Of a stretch of 31,173 bases of DNA, positions 18,951 through 26,562 are shown in pieces. The position numbers and the translations under genes are program-made. The notes beneath the pieces were generated by a model. It saw nothing but the letters and a program-made list of their open reading frames with translations, did not search any database and was not told the origin of the DNA. Each line of letters starts with the position of its first letter. The stretch's first letter is position 1. The stretch comes from Thermopetrobacter sp964430935 (GTDB lineage: Bacteria; Pseudomonadota; Alphaproteobacteria; Rhizobiales; Aestuariivirgaceae), in contig CAYSHK010000075.1 in the NCBI GenBank assembly GCA_964430935.1, positions 1 to 31,173 on the forward strand. The letters run 5' to 3'.

Positions 18951-19271
18951 TCAGAGAAGCTTGTCCATGGTGCCGGAGGTCTGGGCCACGAGATAGTAGA
19001 AGGTCACGCGATTCTTGTTCCGGTCGCCCTTCATCTGCTCGCAGACCTTCTTCACCGCAGCATCGGCCGCATCGGCGTCCAGCCCCAGCTTCTTCACGCA
19101 GAAGCCCTTGCGGACGCGGTCCAGCTCGCTGTCGTCGGAGCAGGAGACGAGAGAAGCGTCGCGGGAACGCAGGGCGATGCCCAGATACTTGACGATGGTC
19201 TCCACCGCCTTCTCGTTCGGATTGGCGTCGTAACGCTTCACGTCCTCGATATACTTGGAAATGTCGGCCAT
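18951..19271 (-). CDS. DUF2853 family protein
   Basis: This 106-aa protein fits DUF2853 over its whole length: YIEDVKRY at the start, then VETIVKYLGIALRSRDASLVSC, CVKKLGL and MKGDRNKNRVTFYYLVAQ. It is mainly helical, with three cysteines and no signal peptide, so probably a small cytoplasmic protein. The family has no known function that I can name. The ATG at 19271 has AAAGGGGG about 10 nt upstream. It is monocistronic: a terminator-like hairpin follows, and it is divergent from the PEBP gene with a 173-bp gap in which I could not assign promoters. Confidence 0.85.
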   Translation of the reverse strand: MADISKYIEDVKRYDANPNEKAVETIVKYLGIALRSRDASLVSCSDDSELDRVRKGFCVKKLGLDADAADAAVKKVCEQMKGDRNKNRVTFYYLVAQTSGTMDKLL

Positions 19272-19444
19272 TTGACAGACCCCCTTTGCGGATAGAATGT
19301 TGGTCCCATGAAAAGACAGCCCCCACAACATGAGGGACCTTTTCGGAAAACTAGCCGGATTCGGAAGATATTGCAAAACATCTGCCACCGCCTGTGGGAA
19401 TCCGGCCGGAAAGAGAGGAACGGCACACGGAAAGGAGACCGGGA

Positions 19445-20017
19445 ATGAGCAGACCGGACGGACGCCCGCCGGGAGTCGCCATGGCGCTGCTGGCGGTTCT
19501 CGCCATGTTGTTCGCGTATGTTCAACATCCCGGGGCGGAGGAAACAGCCATGAGACTGCATTCGCCGGCATTCGCCAATGGAAGCCGCATTCCATCCCGG
19601 TACACCTGCGAGGGACAGGACATCTCGCCGCCCCTCGTCTGGACGGACGTTCCCGCGGCCGCCCGCTCGCTCGCCCTGATCGTCGACGACCCGGACGCGC
19701 CGGACCCGGCGGCCCCCCGCATGATCTGGAGCCACTGGGTGGTGCACGGCATTCCCGTCTCCGCGCCCGGGCTGACCGAGGGCGCAAGCGGCCGGATGAT
19801 GCCGGAGGGAGCCGTGGAGGGCTACAACGACTGGAAGCGCATAGGCTATGGCGGCCCGTGCCCTCCGGTCGGCGAGCATCGCTACTTCTTCCGCCTCTAC
19901 GCGCTGGACGTCGATCTTCCCGCGCGGCCGCTGACCAGAAGCGCGCTGCTGGAGGCGATGCGCGGTCACGTCCTGGCCGAGGCCGTACTCGTCGGCCTGT
20001 ACGAGAAGGGGCGCTGA
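19445..20017 (+). CDS. YbhB/YbcL-like PEBP (Raf kinase inhibitor-like) protein
   Basis: This 190-aa protein is of the phosphatidylethanolamine-binding protein superfamily, bacterial YbhB/YbcL branch. It has the anion-binding DPDAPDPAAPRMIWSHWVVHGIP and the second family motif GYGGPCPPVGEHRYFF. A hydrophobic stretch (about residues 11-26, VAMALLAVLAMLFAYV) before the domain acts as a signal peptide or anchor, so the domain is probably periplasmic. I chose ATG at 19445 with AAGGAG 9 nt upstream; an earlier in-frame start lacks a Shine-Dalgarno sequence. Ligand and role are unknown in bacteria generally. It converges on the potassium-channel gene with only 7 bp between stops. Confidence 0.87.
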   Translation: MSRPDGRPPGVAMALLAVLAMLFAYVQHPGAEETAMRLHSPAFANGSRIPSRYTCEGQDISPPLVWTDVPAAARSLALIVDDPDAPDPAAPRMIWSHWVVHGIPVSAPGLTEGASGRMMPEGAVEGYNDWKRIGYGGPCPPVGEHRYFFRLYALDVDLPARPLTRSALLEAMRGHVLAEAVLVGLYEKGR

Positions 20018-20024
20018 GGGGGCG

Positions 20025-20891
20025 TCACCCCTCGTAGGGGATGTTCAGGACATGGCCGCAGGCCTTGCAGTGGCTTGCGTCCGGGTCGTGCTCCATGAGG
20101 CCACACTGGGGGCAGCGGTAGCGCACCTTGCGGGGACGGAAGACCGCCTGCACCAGCCGCAGGAACAGGGCGACGCCGAAGATCATGATGGACACCGCGA
20201 GGAGTTTTCCGGAGGTGCCGGTCAGGGTGATATCCCCGTACCCCACGGTGGTCAGGGTGGTGACGGTGAAATAGAGGGCGTCGACGTAGTTGTTGATGTA
20301 GGGATTGATCGGCGCCTGGAAGACGTAGACGGTGGCCGTCACCACGAAGACGAACACGATCATGTTCACCGCCGCGACGATCACGTGCTCGTTGCGCCGG
20401 AAGAACGGCCAGCGGGCCCGCAGGTCGTTGACCACGTGATAGGAGCGCATCAGTCGCAGCGCCCGCAGGATGCGCAGGAAGGCGAGGTTCTCCACGAAAA
20501 ACTGGACGACCAGCGAGACCACCACCACCACGTCGGCAATGGTGGCCAGCTGCAGCAGGTAGCGCCGGCGGTCCTTCGAGATCCACAGCCGCAGCAGGAA
20601 GTCGATGGTGATGAGGACGGAGAGCACGATCTCCGTCTCGCGCAGCCACAGCGCCTCGTGCACGAAGGAGGCCACCACGAAGAAGCCGATGGTGAAGAGA
20701 TCGAAGGCCAGCATGAAATAGCGGAAACGCTTCGCCCTGCGGGAACGTCCCTCGTAGAGCAGGCGCAGATCCTCGCGCCAGCGCGCAAGGCGCCCCTCCG
20801 GCCGCGCCCGGCGGCCGCTCCGCCTGCCGGATCCGCCGCCCGCCGCCGCGCCTTCCTTCCGTTTTCCCGTGCCCCTGGCCGTCCTTGCCAT
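20025..20891 (-). CDS. Voltage-gated potassium channel with C-terminal zinc ribbon
   Basis: This 288-aa six-helix channel has a basic N-terminal tail (residues 1-57), then helices S1-S3 (about 58-130). An S4 voltage sensor has arginines at every third position (Arg140, 143, 146, 149 in LRILRALRLMR). S5 and the pore follow, with selectivity filter TVGYGD at 215-220, diagnostic for potassium, then S6. After S6 comes a short zinc ribbon: Cys260-x2-Cys263 and Cys275-x2-Cys278 (CPQC, CKAC), ending LNIPYEG. The ribbon is cytoplasmic and may gate the channel by metal or redox state, which is inference. Start ATG at 20891; an upstream start would add 10 residues. Confidence 0.88.
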   Translation of the reverse strand: MARTARGTGKRKEGAAAGGGSGRRSGRRARPEGRLARWREDLRLLYEGRSRRAKRFRYFMLAFDLFTIGFFVVASFVHEALWLRETEIVLSVLITIDFLLRLWISKDRRRYLLQLATIADVVVVVSLVVQFFVENLAFLRILRALRLMRSYHVVNDLRARWPFFRRNEHVIVAAVNMIVFVFVVTATVYVFQAPINPYINNYVDALYFTVTTLTTVGYGDITLTGTSGKLLAVSIMIFGVALFLRLVQAVFRPRKVRYRCPQCGLMEHDPDASHCKACGHVLNIPYEG

Positions 20892-20929
20892 GATGCATCC
20901 GCCCCCGTCCGAAAAAACCATCCGCCCCC

Positions 20930-20958
20930 TTCAAAAGAGGGCGGCCGTATCCTATATT
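20930..20958 (+). promoter_or_regulatory. Promoter of ssrA
   Basis: TTCAAA (20930-20935) and TATATT (20953-20958) are separated by exactly 17 bp. Predicted transcription starts near 20965, precisely where a hairpin (GCCTGA-GCGA-TCAGGC, 20965-20980) begins the tmRNA precursor. The agreement of promoter and RNA start supports both. Confidence 0.65.
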
Positions 20959-20964
20959 AGCCCT

Positions 20965-21315
20965 GCCTGAGCGATCAGGCTATGGCGATAAACGGCTGTC
21001 GGAATACCCTCCCCGGACCCGGGGGCAGTACCCGGCGCCTCCACCACATGCGCCGGAAGGCGCGGGATGCGAAGAACATGGCCGGCGCATCTGATGGGGG
21101 CGAAACAGTTTCGACGGGGAGGGGAAAGGACAGACCTTTCGCCCGGTTGTGGTACCGCCGTAACGGTCCGAACTCAATAGTTGCCAACGACAACTATGCT
21201 CCGGTGGCCGTCGCTGCGTAAGGCAGCGCCCGCCATCGAAAGATGAAGTCCCGGACGCCAAGCCCGTCCGGGCGGGGTTCGAGAGGGCACCTGGCAACAG
21301 AAGCCCTCTCATTTC
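20965..21315 (+). ncRNA. ssrA: tmRNA, circularly permuted two-piece form
   Basis: The gene has the alphaproteobacterial permuted order. The acceptor piece comes first (about 20965-21046), ending CGCCTCC-A-CCA. A 49-nt intervening segment (21047-21095) follows, then the coding piece, starting GGGGGCG at 21096. CGCCTCC (21036-21042) pairs with GGGGGCG (21096-21102) to form the acceptor stem. The tag frame at 21183-21221, resuming at GCC and ending TAA, encodes ANDNYAPVAVAA, a typical alpha tag ending in the ClpX/ClpA signal. The coding piece ends with an 8-bp stem, GAGAGGGC (21281-21288) with GCCCTCTC (21303-21310), then a T/C-rich tail. tmRNA rescues stalled ribosomes with SmpB. The outer ends are approximate to a few bases. 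Confidence 0.93.
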
Positions 21316-21424
21316 CTTTCCGCGTCCGAATGGCGGCAAGACGTTTCTCCGACATTTCTTCTTCCCGGTTTTCCATGAAATCTTGCCTTTTATGTCCATT
21401 TTCCGCCGCCTTTTCCCTGCCGGT

Positions 21425-21452
21425 TTGCGCGGAGTCCTGAATCATCTATATT
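21425..21452 (+). promoter_or_regulatory. Probable promoter of sspB-mepA
   Basis: TTGCGC (21425-21430) and TATATT (21447-21452) are spaced by 16 bp, about 50 bp before the sspB start. Two direct copies of ATTGCAACC (21450-21458 and 21474-21482), 24 bp apart, overlap the -10 and the early leader and may be a regulatory site. The promoter makes sspB independent of ssrA readthrough. Confidence 0.5.
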
Positions 21453-21502
21453 GCAACCCTGTGGCGCAGAAAAATTGCAACCTGGACGATCAGCGAGGCA
21501 AC

Positions 21503-22078
21503 ATGACAGGCGGGAAGGACGGCATGAACAAGGGCGGCAAGCCGCCGGTGGACCTGATGCGGTACGACCTTCTGGCGCAGGCCGCCCTGAGGCAGGTCGT
21601 GCGCCTGGCGCTGATGCGCGTCGAGAAGGACGGACTGCCCGGCGACCATCACTTCTTCATCAGCTTCGACGTACGCCATCCCGGTGTCGAGCTCTCCGAC
21701 CGGCTCCGCAAGAAGTATTCCGAGGAGATGACCATCGTCATCCAGCACCAGTTCTGGGATCTCCACGTCCACCCGGAATATTTCGAGGTCGGCCTGTCCT
21801 TCGACGGCATTCCCGAAAAGCTGGTCGTCCCCTTCGAGGCGGTCAAGGGATTCTTCGATCCGGCGGTGCAGTTCGGCCTGCAGTTCGAGGTCGCCTGGGA
21901 AGAACCCGTGGAACGGCGGGAGACGCCGGAGACCGGAACTCCGGAGGAGGATGCGTCCTCCGCGGCCGGAACCGCGGAAGGCCGGACCGGAACTTCCGGA
22001 GCCGGGACGGAAGAGAGCGGGGATTCCGGATCGGGAACCCCGAAGGTGGTGTCGCTCGATGCCTTCAGGAAGAAATAG
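21503..22078 (+). CDS. sspB: SspB-family ClpXP adaptor (alphaproteobacterial type)
   Basis: This 191-aa adaptor binds the tmRNA tag and ClpX, speeding degradation of tagged proteins. The folded domain (about residues 14-135) contains MRYDLLAQAALRQVV, HFFISFDVRHPGVELSDRL, ELTIVI-like EEMTIVIQHQFWDL and LVVPFEAVKGFFDP, all family hallmarks. A Glu/Gly/Ser/Thr-rich disordered linker follows and ends in VVSLDAFRKK, the conserved C-terminal ClpX-binding tail. The ATG at 21503 has GAGG upstream. It lies 188 bp after ssrA, so adaptor and tag gene are physically linked. The mepA start lies inside its last codons. Confidence 0.93.
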   Translation: MTGGKDGMNKGGKPPVDLMRYDLLAQAALRQVVRLALMRVEKDGLPGDHHFFISFDVRHPGVELSDRLRKKYSEEMTIVIQHQFWDLHVHPEYFEVGLSFDGIPEKLVVPFEAVKGFFDPAVQFGLQFEVAWEEPVERRETPETGTPEEDASSAAGTAEGRTGTSGAGTEESGDSGSGTPKVVSLDAFRKK

Positions 22079-23090
22079 GACCCGGGCGCCGACGATTGCC
22101 GCCCTCGCCGCCGCCGGCATGCTCGTAGCCGGGGCGCCGACGGGAATGCCCGGCCTCCATGTGGCCTCCGCCGCCGAGAAGTTGGCGGCCGTCAACCCCT
22201 CCTCCGCGGCGGCGCGCCGACTGGAAAGGCTGCCCGCGAAGAAGCTGTTCGCGGAGGTCCGGGGACCGGCGCCGCTGCCGCCCCAGCCCGTCGGCTTCTA
22301 TTCCCGCGGATGCGCCGCCGGCAACGTGGCCATGCCCCTGACCGGTTCGGCATGGCAGGTGATGCGGCTGTCGCGCAACCGCTACTGGGGACAGCCGGTG
22401 CTCATCGAATTCCTGAAGAAACTGGCCATCGAGGCGAAGGCGCTGGACGGCTGGAACGGCCTGCTGATCGGCGACCTCTCGCAGCCCCGTGGCGGCCCGA
22501 TGCTGACCGGCCACGCCTCGCACCAGATCGGCCTCGATGCCGACATCTGGCTCACCCCCATGCCGGACCGCGTCCTCTCGCGCCGCGAGCGGGAGACCAT
22601 GTCGGCCACCCTGATGACCCTGGACCGCAGGAGGATCAACCCGGCGCGCTTCACCGAGGCGCACGCGAGGCTCATCCGCCGGGCCGCGAAGAACCCGCTC
22701 GTGCAGCGCATCTTCGTCCATCCGCCCATCAAGAAGTACCTGTGCGACTGGACCCGCCGGACCGGGCAGCGCGACCGCGCATGGCTGGCCAAGGTGCGCC
22801 CCTACTACGGGCACAACTACCATTTCCACGTCCGGTTGCGCTGTCCGCCCGGAGCCAGCAACTGCCGCGACCAGGGCGACCCAAAGGAGGCCGACGGCAC
22901 GGGATGCGGCAAGAACCTCGCCTACTGGTATTCCGACAGGCCGTGGGGCGGCGGCAGACGGGTGAAGCCCAAGCTGTTCCACAACGGCATTCCCCTGCCC
23001 CGGCCGCGACCGAAGAAGCCGAAACCCCGCAAGCCGATGACGCTGGCCAAGCTGCCGGCCTACTGCCGCACGGTGCTGCTGGCACGCTGA
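22059..23090 (+). CDS. mepA: Penicillin-insensitive murein endopeptidase (M74)
   Basis: This 343-aa exported zinc peptidase cleaves D,D- and L,D-type cross-links in peptidoglycan. A signal peptide spans about residues 1-38 (hydrophobic core AALAAAGMLVAG, cleavage near ASA/AEK). Zinc ligands are visible in GHASHQIGLDADIWL (His152 to Asp160) and GHNYHFHVRL (251-260), with the family cysteines in RCPPGASNC. The C-terminus is a Pro/Lys/Arg-rich tail (PRPRPKKPKPRK). The ATG at 22059 overlaps the end of sspB by 20 nt in another frame, so it depends on ribosomes near the sspB stop. The link to the ssrA-sspB pair is probably only transcriptional. Confidence 0.93.
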   Translation: MPSGRNRTRAPTIAALAAAGMLVAGAPTGMPGLHVASAAEKLAAVNPSSAAARRLERLPAKKLFAEVRGPAPLPPQPVGFYSRGCAAGNVAMPLTGSAWQVMRLSRNRYWGQPVLIEFLKKLAIEAKALDGWNGLLIGDLSQPRGGPMLTGHASHQIGLDADIWLTPMPDRVLSRRERETMSATLMTLDRRRINPARFTEAHARLIRRAAKNPLVQRIFVHPPIKKYLCDWTRRTGQRDRAWLAKVRPYYGHNYHFHVRLRCPPGASNCRDQGDPKEADGTGCGKNLAYWYSDRPWGGGRRVKPKLFHNGIPLPRPRPKKPKPRKPMTLAKLPAYCRTVLLAR

Positions 23091-23136
23091 CCGCCCGCCG
23101 GAGCCGGTTTCCGGAACGGAACGACGGGGCGGGCGG
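23091..23136. terminator. Stem-loop between convergent mepA and moaD
   Basis: CCGCCCGCC (23091-23099) begins directly after the mepA stop and pairs perfectly with GGCGGGCGG (23128-23136). The loop holds an inner CCGG-TTT-CCGG hairpin (23104-23114). It occupies almost the whole 54-bp gap between convergent stops, so a bidirectional terminator role is likely although no T-tract is present. Confidence 0.4.
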
Positions 23137-23144
23137 GGCGTCGC

Positions 23145-23396
23145 TCATCCACCCGTCACGGGCGGGAAGAAGGCCACTTCGCGGGCCCCGGTGATGTCGG
23201 TGTCGAGATCGGCATGTTCCTGGTCCACCGCGATGCGCAGGGCCGTCTCGTCGGCCAGGGCGTCCGCGTGCGCCTCGTCCCGGCCGCGCAGCCAGCGCAG
23301 CAGATCCCCGGCCGTGCGCACATCCTCCGGAGGCGAGACCTCTTCCGAGGCCCTGCCGACCTTCTGGCGCACCCACGCGAAATAGAGAACCTTCAT
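23145..23396 (-). CDS. moaD: MoaD, small subunit of molybdopterin synthase
   Basis: This 83-aa ubiquitin-like protein begins MKVLYFAWVRQKVG and ends in the essential PPVTGG; the terminal Gly-Gly is thiocarboxylated and donates sulfur to make molybdopterin. It is the last gene of uvrC-pgsA-moaD, 25 bp after pgsA. Its partner moaE often follows in related genomes, but here the next gene (mepA) is on the opposite strand, so moaE must be elsewhere. Length and motif are normal. Confidence 0.93.
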   Translation of the reverse strand: MKVLYFAWVRQKVGRASEEVSPPEDVRTAGDLLRWLRGRDEAHADALADETALRIAVDQEHADLDTDITGAREVAFFPPVTGG

Positions 23397-23421
23397 GGCT
23401 GGTGCTCCCGTTCCTGCACGG

Positions 23422-24036
23422 CTACCGGCGGCCGTCTCCGTCGATGAGATGGTGGATGCCGGCGCGGAAATAGTCGTATCCGGTGTAGAGCGTCAGCGCG
23501 GCGGCGATCCACAGGCCGGCGAGACCGATATCGGTGGTCCAGGGCAGAATCCTGTCGCCCGCCGGCCCCGCGATCAGGAAGCCGATGGCGACGAGCTGGA
23601 TGGCCGTCTTCCACTTGGCCAGCCAGGTCACCGGCACGGATACCTGCAGCTGCCCGAGGAACTCCCGCAGCCCCGACACCAGCACCTCCCGCGAAAGGAT
23701 GATGATGGCGGCCCACAGATGCGGGCCGTGGATGGTGCGGTCCGCCGCGAGCATGAGAAGGACGCCGGCCACCAGCAGCTTGTCGGCGATGGGATCCAGC
23801 ATCGTGCCGAGCGCCGACTGCTGCTCCCAGGCGCGGGCCAGGTAGCCGTCGAAGAAATCCGTGATGGCGGCCGCGATGAAGATGGCGAGGGCCGTCCAGC
23901 GCAGCAGGTCCGTCCCCCACAGCAGGCAGGCGGCCACGGTGGGCACCGCCGCGATGCGGCCGTAGGTGAGCAGGTTCGGCACCTGCATGGCCACGTGCAG
24001 ACCGGACCGGCCTCTGTTCTGGTTGCTGTCCGTCAT
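23422..24036 (-). CDS. pgsA: CDP-diacylglycerol-glycerol-3-phosphate 3-phosphatidyltransferase
   Basis: This 204-aa integral membrane enzyme makes phosphatidylglycerol phosphate from CDP-diacylglycerol and glycerol-3-phosphate. The CDP-alcohol phosphotransferase motif is complete: Asp60-x2-Asp63-Gly64-x2-Ala67-Arg68-x8-Gly77-x3-Asp81-x3-Asp85. At least four further hydrophobic helices can be seen. It lies 25 bp after uvrC on the same strand; the uvrC-pgsA pair is an old and widely conserved arrangement. The 18 residues before the first conserved VPNLLTYGR are polar and plausible as a cytoplasmic tail. Confidence 0.95.
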   Translation of the reverse strand: MTDSNQNRGRSGLHVAMQVPNLLTYGRIAAVPTVAACLLWGTDLLRWTALAIFIAAAITDFFDGYLARAWEQQSALGTMLDPIADKLLVAGVLLMLAADRTIHGPHLWAAIIILSREVLVSGLREFLGQLQVSVPVTWLAKWKTAIQLVAIGFLIAGPAGDRILPWTTDIGLAGLWIAAALTLYTGYDYFRAGIHHLIDGDGRR

Positions 24037-24061
24037 GGTGCCGTTCGCGCGTTCCTGCCCG

Positions 24062-25957
24062 TCATCTGAAATGGTCGTGTATCAGCCGAGCCAGCTTCAG
24101 GGAGATGCCCTCCACGGCGGCCAGCTCGGAAACTTCGGCCCGGGCCACGGCCCGTGCCGAACCGAACGCGGCAAGAAGCGCCCGCTTGCGCGCCGCTCCG
24201 ATGCCGGGGATGGCATCGAGCGGGTTGCCCCGTGCCTCCCTGCTGCGACGCGCACGGTGCGAGCCTATGGCGAACCGGTGGGCTTCGTCCCTGAGTCTCT
24301 GCAGATAGTAGAGCACGGGACTGCGTCTGTCCAAGTGCAAAGTGCGACCGTCCGCCAGATGGAAGACCTCGTTGCCCGCGTTGCGCTCCGGCCCCTTGGA
24401 CACGCCGACGAAGGCGACGTCCCGCACACCGAGCTCCCGGACCGTCTCCAGAACGGCGTTGAGCTGGCCCCGCCCGCCGTCCACAAGAACGAGATCCGGC
24501 CACGAGGGGAAGCCTCCGTCCGGCACCTCCTCCGTCTCCGGCCCACCGGGGCACTCCTTCGCCAGGCGCGAGAAGCGCCGCCGCATCACCTCGCGCATCA
24601 TGCCGAAATCGTCGCCGGGAACAAGGTCGGCATCGCGGATGTTGAACTTGCGGTAGTGCGCCTTCATGAAGCCCTCCGGCCCCGCGACGACCATCGCTCC
24701 GACGGCGTTCGTCCCCTGGATGTGGGAGTTGTCGTAGACCTCGATGCGTCGCGGGGCGCGCGGCAGCCCGAAGGTCGTCGCCACCACCTCCAGCAGCGCC
24801 TTCTGGGCCTTCGCGGAGGCGAGCCGCTGGCCGAGGGCCTCGCGGGCGTTGTCCAGCGCCGTCTCCACGAACTGGCGTTTCTCGCCCCGCTTCGGCACAT
24901 GGATGCGCACCCGGTGTCCGGCCCTCTCCGAGAGCGCCTCCTCCAGAAGCTCGCCGTCCTCTATCCCGTGGGAGAGCAGAATGAGCGGAGGGGCCGGGCG
25001 GGCGTCGTAGAACTGGGCGAGGAACGCGGAAAGGATCTCCGCCTCGTCGCGGTCCTCCGCCGCGCGGGGAAAGTAGGCGCGGTTGCCCCAGTTCTGCCAG
25101 GCGCGGAAGAAGAACGCCTGGATGCAGGTCTGGCCGCCCTCCTGGGCCAGGGCGAAGACGTCGGCGTTCTCGAATGTCCGCGGGTTGACGCCCTGCCCGG
25201 CGGCGATGTGCGCCATCGCCGCCAGCCGGTCGCGCAGCACCGCGGCGGTTTCGAAATCCAGCCTCTCCGCGGCCTCCTCCATCTGCCGGGTCAGCTCCGC
25301 CTGCACCCCGTGGGAGCGTCCGGAGAGGAAATCCTCCGCCTGCCGCACCAGCCGGGCATGCTCCTCCAGGCTCACCTCTCCGGTGCACGGCGCGGAGCAG
25401 CGGCGGATCTGATGCTTCAGACAGGGGCGGGTGCGGTTGGCGTAGACGGAATCGGAGCAGGTGCGGATGAGGAACGCCTTCTCCATGGCGTTCAGCGCGC
25501 GGTTGACCGCTCCGGCGCTGGCGAAGGGGCCGTAGTAGCTGCCCTTCTTGCGCCGCGCCCCGCGGTGCTTGGTCAGGCGGGGCGCCGGATGCTCCTTGTC
25601 GATGAGGATGTAGGGAAACGACTTGTCGTCGCGCAGCAGCACGTTGTAGCGCGGCTTCAGCCTCTTGATGAGGTTGGCCTCCAGCAGCAGCGCCTCCGCC
25701 TCGGTGGCCGTGGTGGCGAATTCCATCCGCGCCACGCGCGTCAGCATCATCGTGATGCGGTTGGAATGCCCCTGCCCCCGCGCGTAGGTGGAGACGCGCC
25801 TCTTCAGGTCGCGGGCCTTGCCCACGTAGAGCAGATCGCCCGCGGCGTCGTACATGCGGTACACGCCGGGACGGTTCGGCAGCGTCTTCACGAACTCGGC
25901 TATGACCTCGACGCCGGTCCTCAGACCGTTCTTCCGGGGTCCGGATGTCTCCTTCAT
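24062..25957 (-). CDS. uvrC: Excinuclease ABC subunit C
   Basis: This 631-aa nuclease makes both incisions in nucleotide excision repair. Domains in order are a GIY-YIG nuclease (RPGVYRMYDAAGDLLYVGKA, about residues 29-48), a cysteine cluster (PCLKHQIRRCSAPC) and a UVR motif (EEAAERLDFETAAVLRDRL). The RNase H-like C-terminal nuclease follows with VYDNSHIQGT, then a helix-hairpin-helix pair (DAIPGIGAARKRALLAAFGS and the terminal VEGISLKLARLIHDHF). I chose ATG at 25957; the only longer start is a TTG at 25993 with a poor context, though the ATG also lacks a clear Shine-Dalgarno sequence. It is downstream of folB by 46 bp and probably co-transcribed. Confidence 0.96.
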   Translation of the reverse strand: MKETSGPRKNGLRTGVEVIAEFVKTLPNRPGVYRMYDAAGDLLYVGKARDLKRRVSTYARGQGHSNRITMMLTRVARMEFATTATEAEALLLEANLIKRLKPRYNVLLRDDKSFPYILIDKEHPAPRLTKHRGARRKKGSYYGPFASAGAVNRALNAMEKAFLIRTCSDSVYANRTRPCLKHQIRRCSAPCTGEVSLEEHARLVRQAEDFLSGRSHGVQAELTRQMEEAAERLDFETAAVLRDRLAAMAHIAAGQGVNPRTFENADVFALAQEGGQTCIQAFFFRAWQNWGNRAYFPRAAEDRDEAEILSAFLAQFYDARPAPPLILLSHGIEDGELLEEALSERAGHRVRIHVPKRGEKRQFVETALDNAREALGQRLASAKAQKALLEVVATTFGLPRAPRRIEVYDNSHIQGTNAVGAMVVAGPEGFMKAHYRKFNIRDADLVPGDDFGMMREVMRRRFSRLAKECPGGPETEEVPDGGFPSWPDLVLVDGGRGQLNAVLETVRELGVRDVAFVGVSKGPERNAGNEVFHLADGRTLHLDRRSPVLYYLQRLRDEAHRFAIGSHRARRSREARGNPLDAIPGIGAARKRALLAAFGSARAVARAEVSELAAVEGISLKLARLIHDHFR

Positions 25958-26003
25958 GGCCGGGAATCTAGGACGGCGGCCGCGCACCGGCAAGACGCAC
26001 GCC

Positions 26004-26426
26004 TCAGGGAACGTCCTTGCGCCGCTCGATCTCCACTCCCACCGAACGCGCCTCGGGGAAGATGTCGGGCTTCTCCACGCGGACGCGGGCGGCGAGCACG
26101 TAGGGATTCTTCAGGCATTCCCCCGCGATCAACTCCGCCAGCGTCTCCACCAGATGCACATGCCCCTCGCTGACGATCTGGCGTATGTGCTCCACCACCT
26201 TCTCGTAGGACACCACCTTGTGGATGTCGTCCTCCAGCGGTTCGTTGCGCTCGCGGACGGTGAGATCGACATTGATGATCACGCGCTGGGGTTCGAGCTT
26301 CTCGAAGTCGTGCACGCCCAGCATCGCCTTCAGCGTCAGGTCGCGCACGAACACGTGCGCGATGCCGCGCCGGGCGGAGGCGATGGCTCCGCTCATGACC
26401 GAAGCCGCGTTGTTCTCCCGGTCCAT
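26004..26426 (-). CDS. folB: Dihydroneopterin aldolase
   Basis: This 140-aa protein matches FolB: HVFVRDLTLKAMLGVHDFEKLEPQRVIINVDLTV, then VSYEKVVEHIRQIVSEGHVHLVETLAELIA and VRVEKPDIFPEARSVGVEIER. It cleaves 7,8-dihydroneopterin to 6-hydroxymethyl-dihydropterin and glycolaldehyde in folate synthesis. I took ATG at 26426 with AAGGGG about 9 nt upstream; an ATG at 26396 would give 130 aa, nearer the usual 120, and is possible. A perfect -35 hexamer TTGACA lies on the minus strand at 26507-26512 without a good -10. It heads folB-uvrC-pgsA-moaD. Confidence 0.9.
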   Translation of the reverse strand: MDRENNAASVMSGAIASARRGIAHVFVRDLTLKAMLGVHDFEKLEPQRVIINVDLTVRERNEPLEDDIHKVVSYEKVVEHIRQIVSEGHVHLVETLAELIAGECLKNPYVLAARVRVEKPDIFPEARSVGVEIERRKDVP

Positions 26427-26562
26427 GTCCCGTTGCCCCTTGCTACCTGCACAGTCTCCACGGCGGCCCGCGCCCCCGCAAGCCACCTTGCGCCGGGAAC
26501 ACGCGGTGTCAAGAGAAATCCGCCGCCGGGAACGGGAGGAAGGAGGCCGGCGCCTCCCGCCC

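Noticed and set aside
21096..21315. A conventional one-piece tmRNA beginning at GGGGGCG
   Set aside because: No acceptor end or CCA follows the tag region. The matching CGCCTCC-ACCA lies upstream, proving the permuted form.
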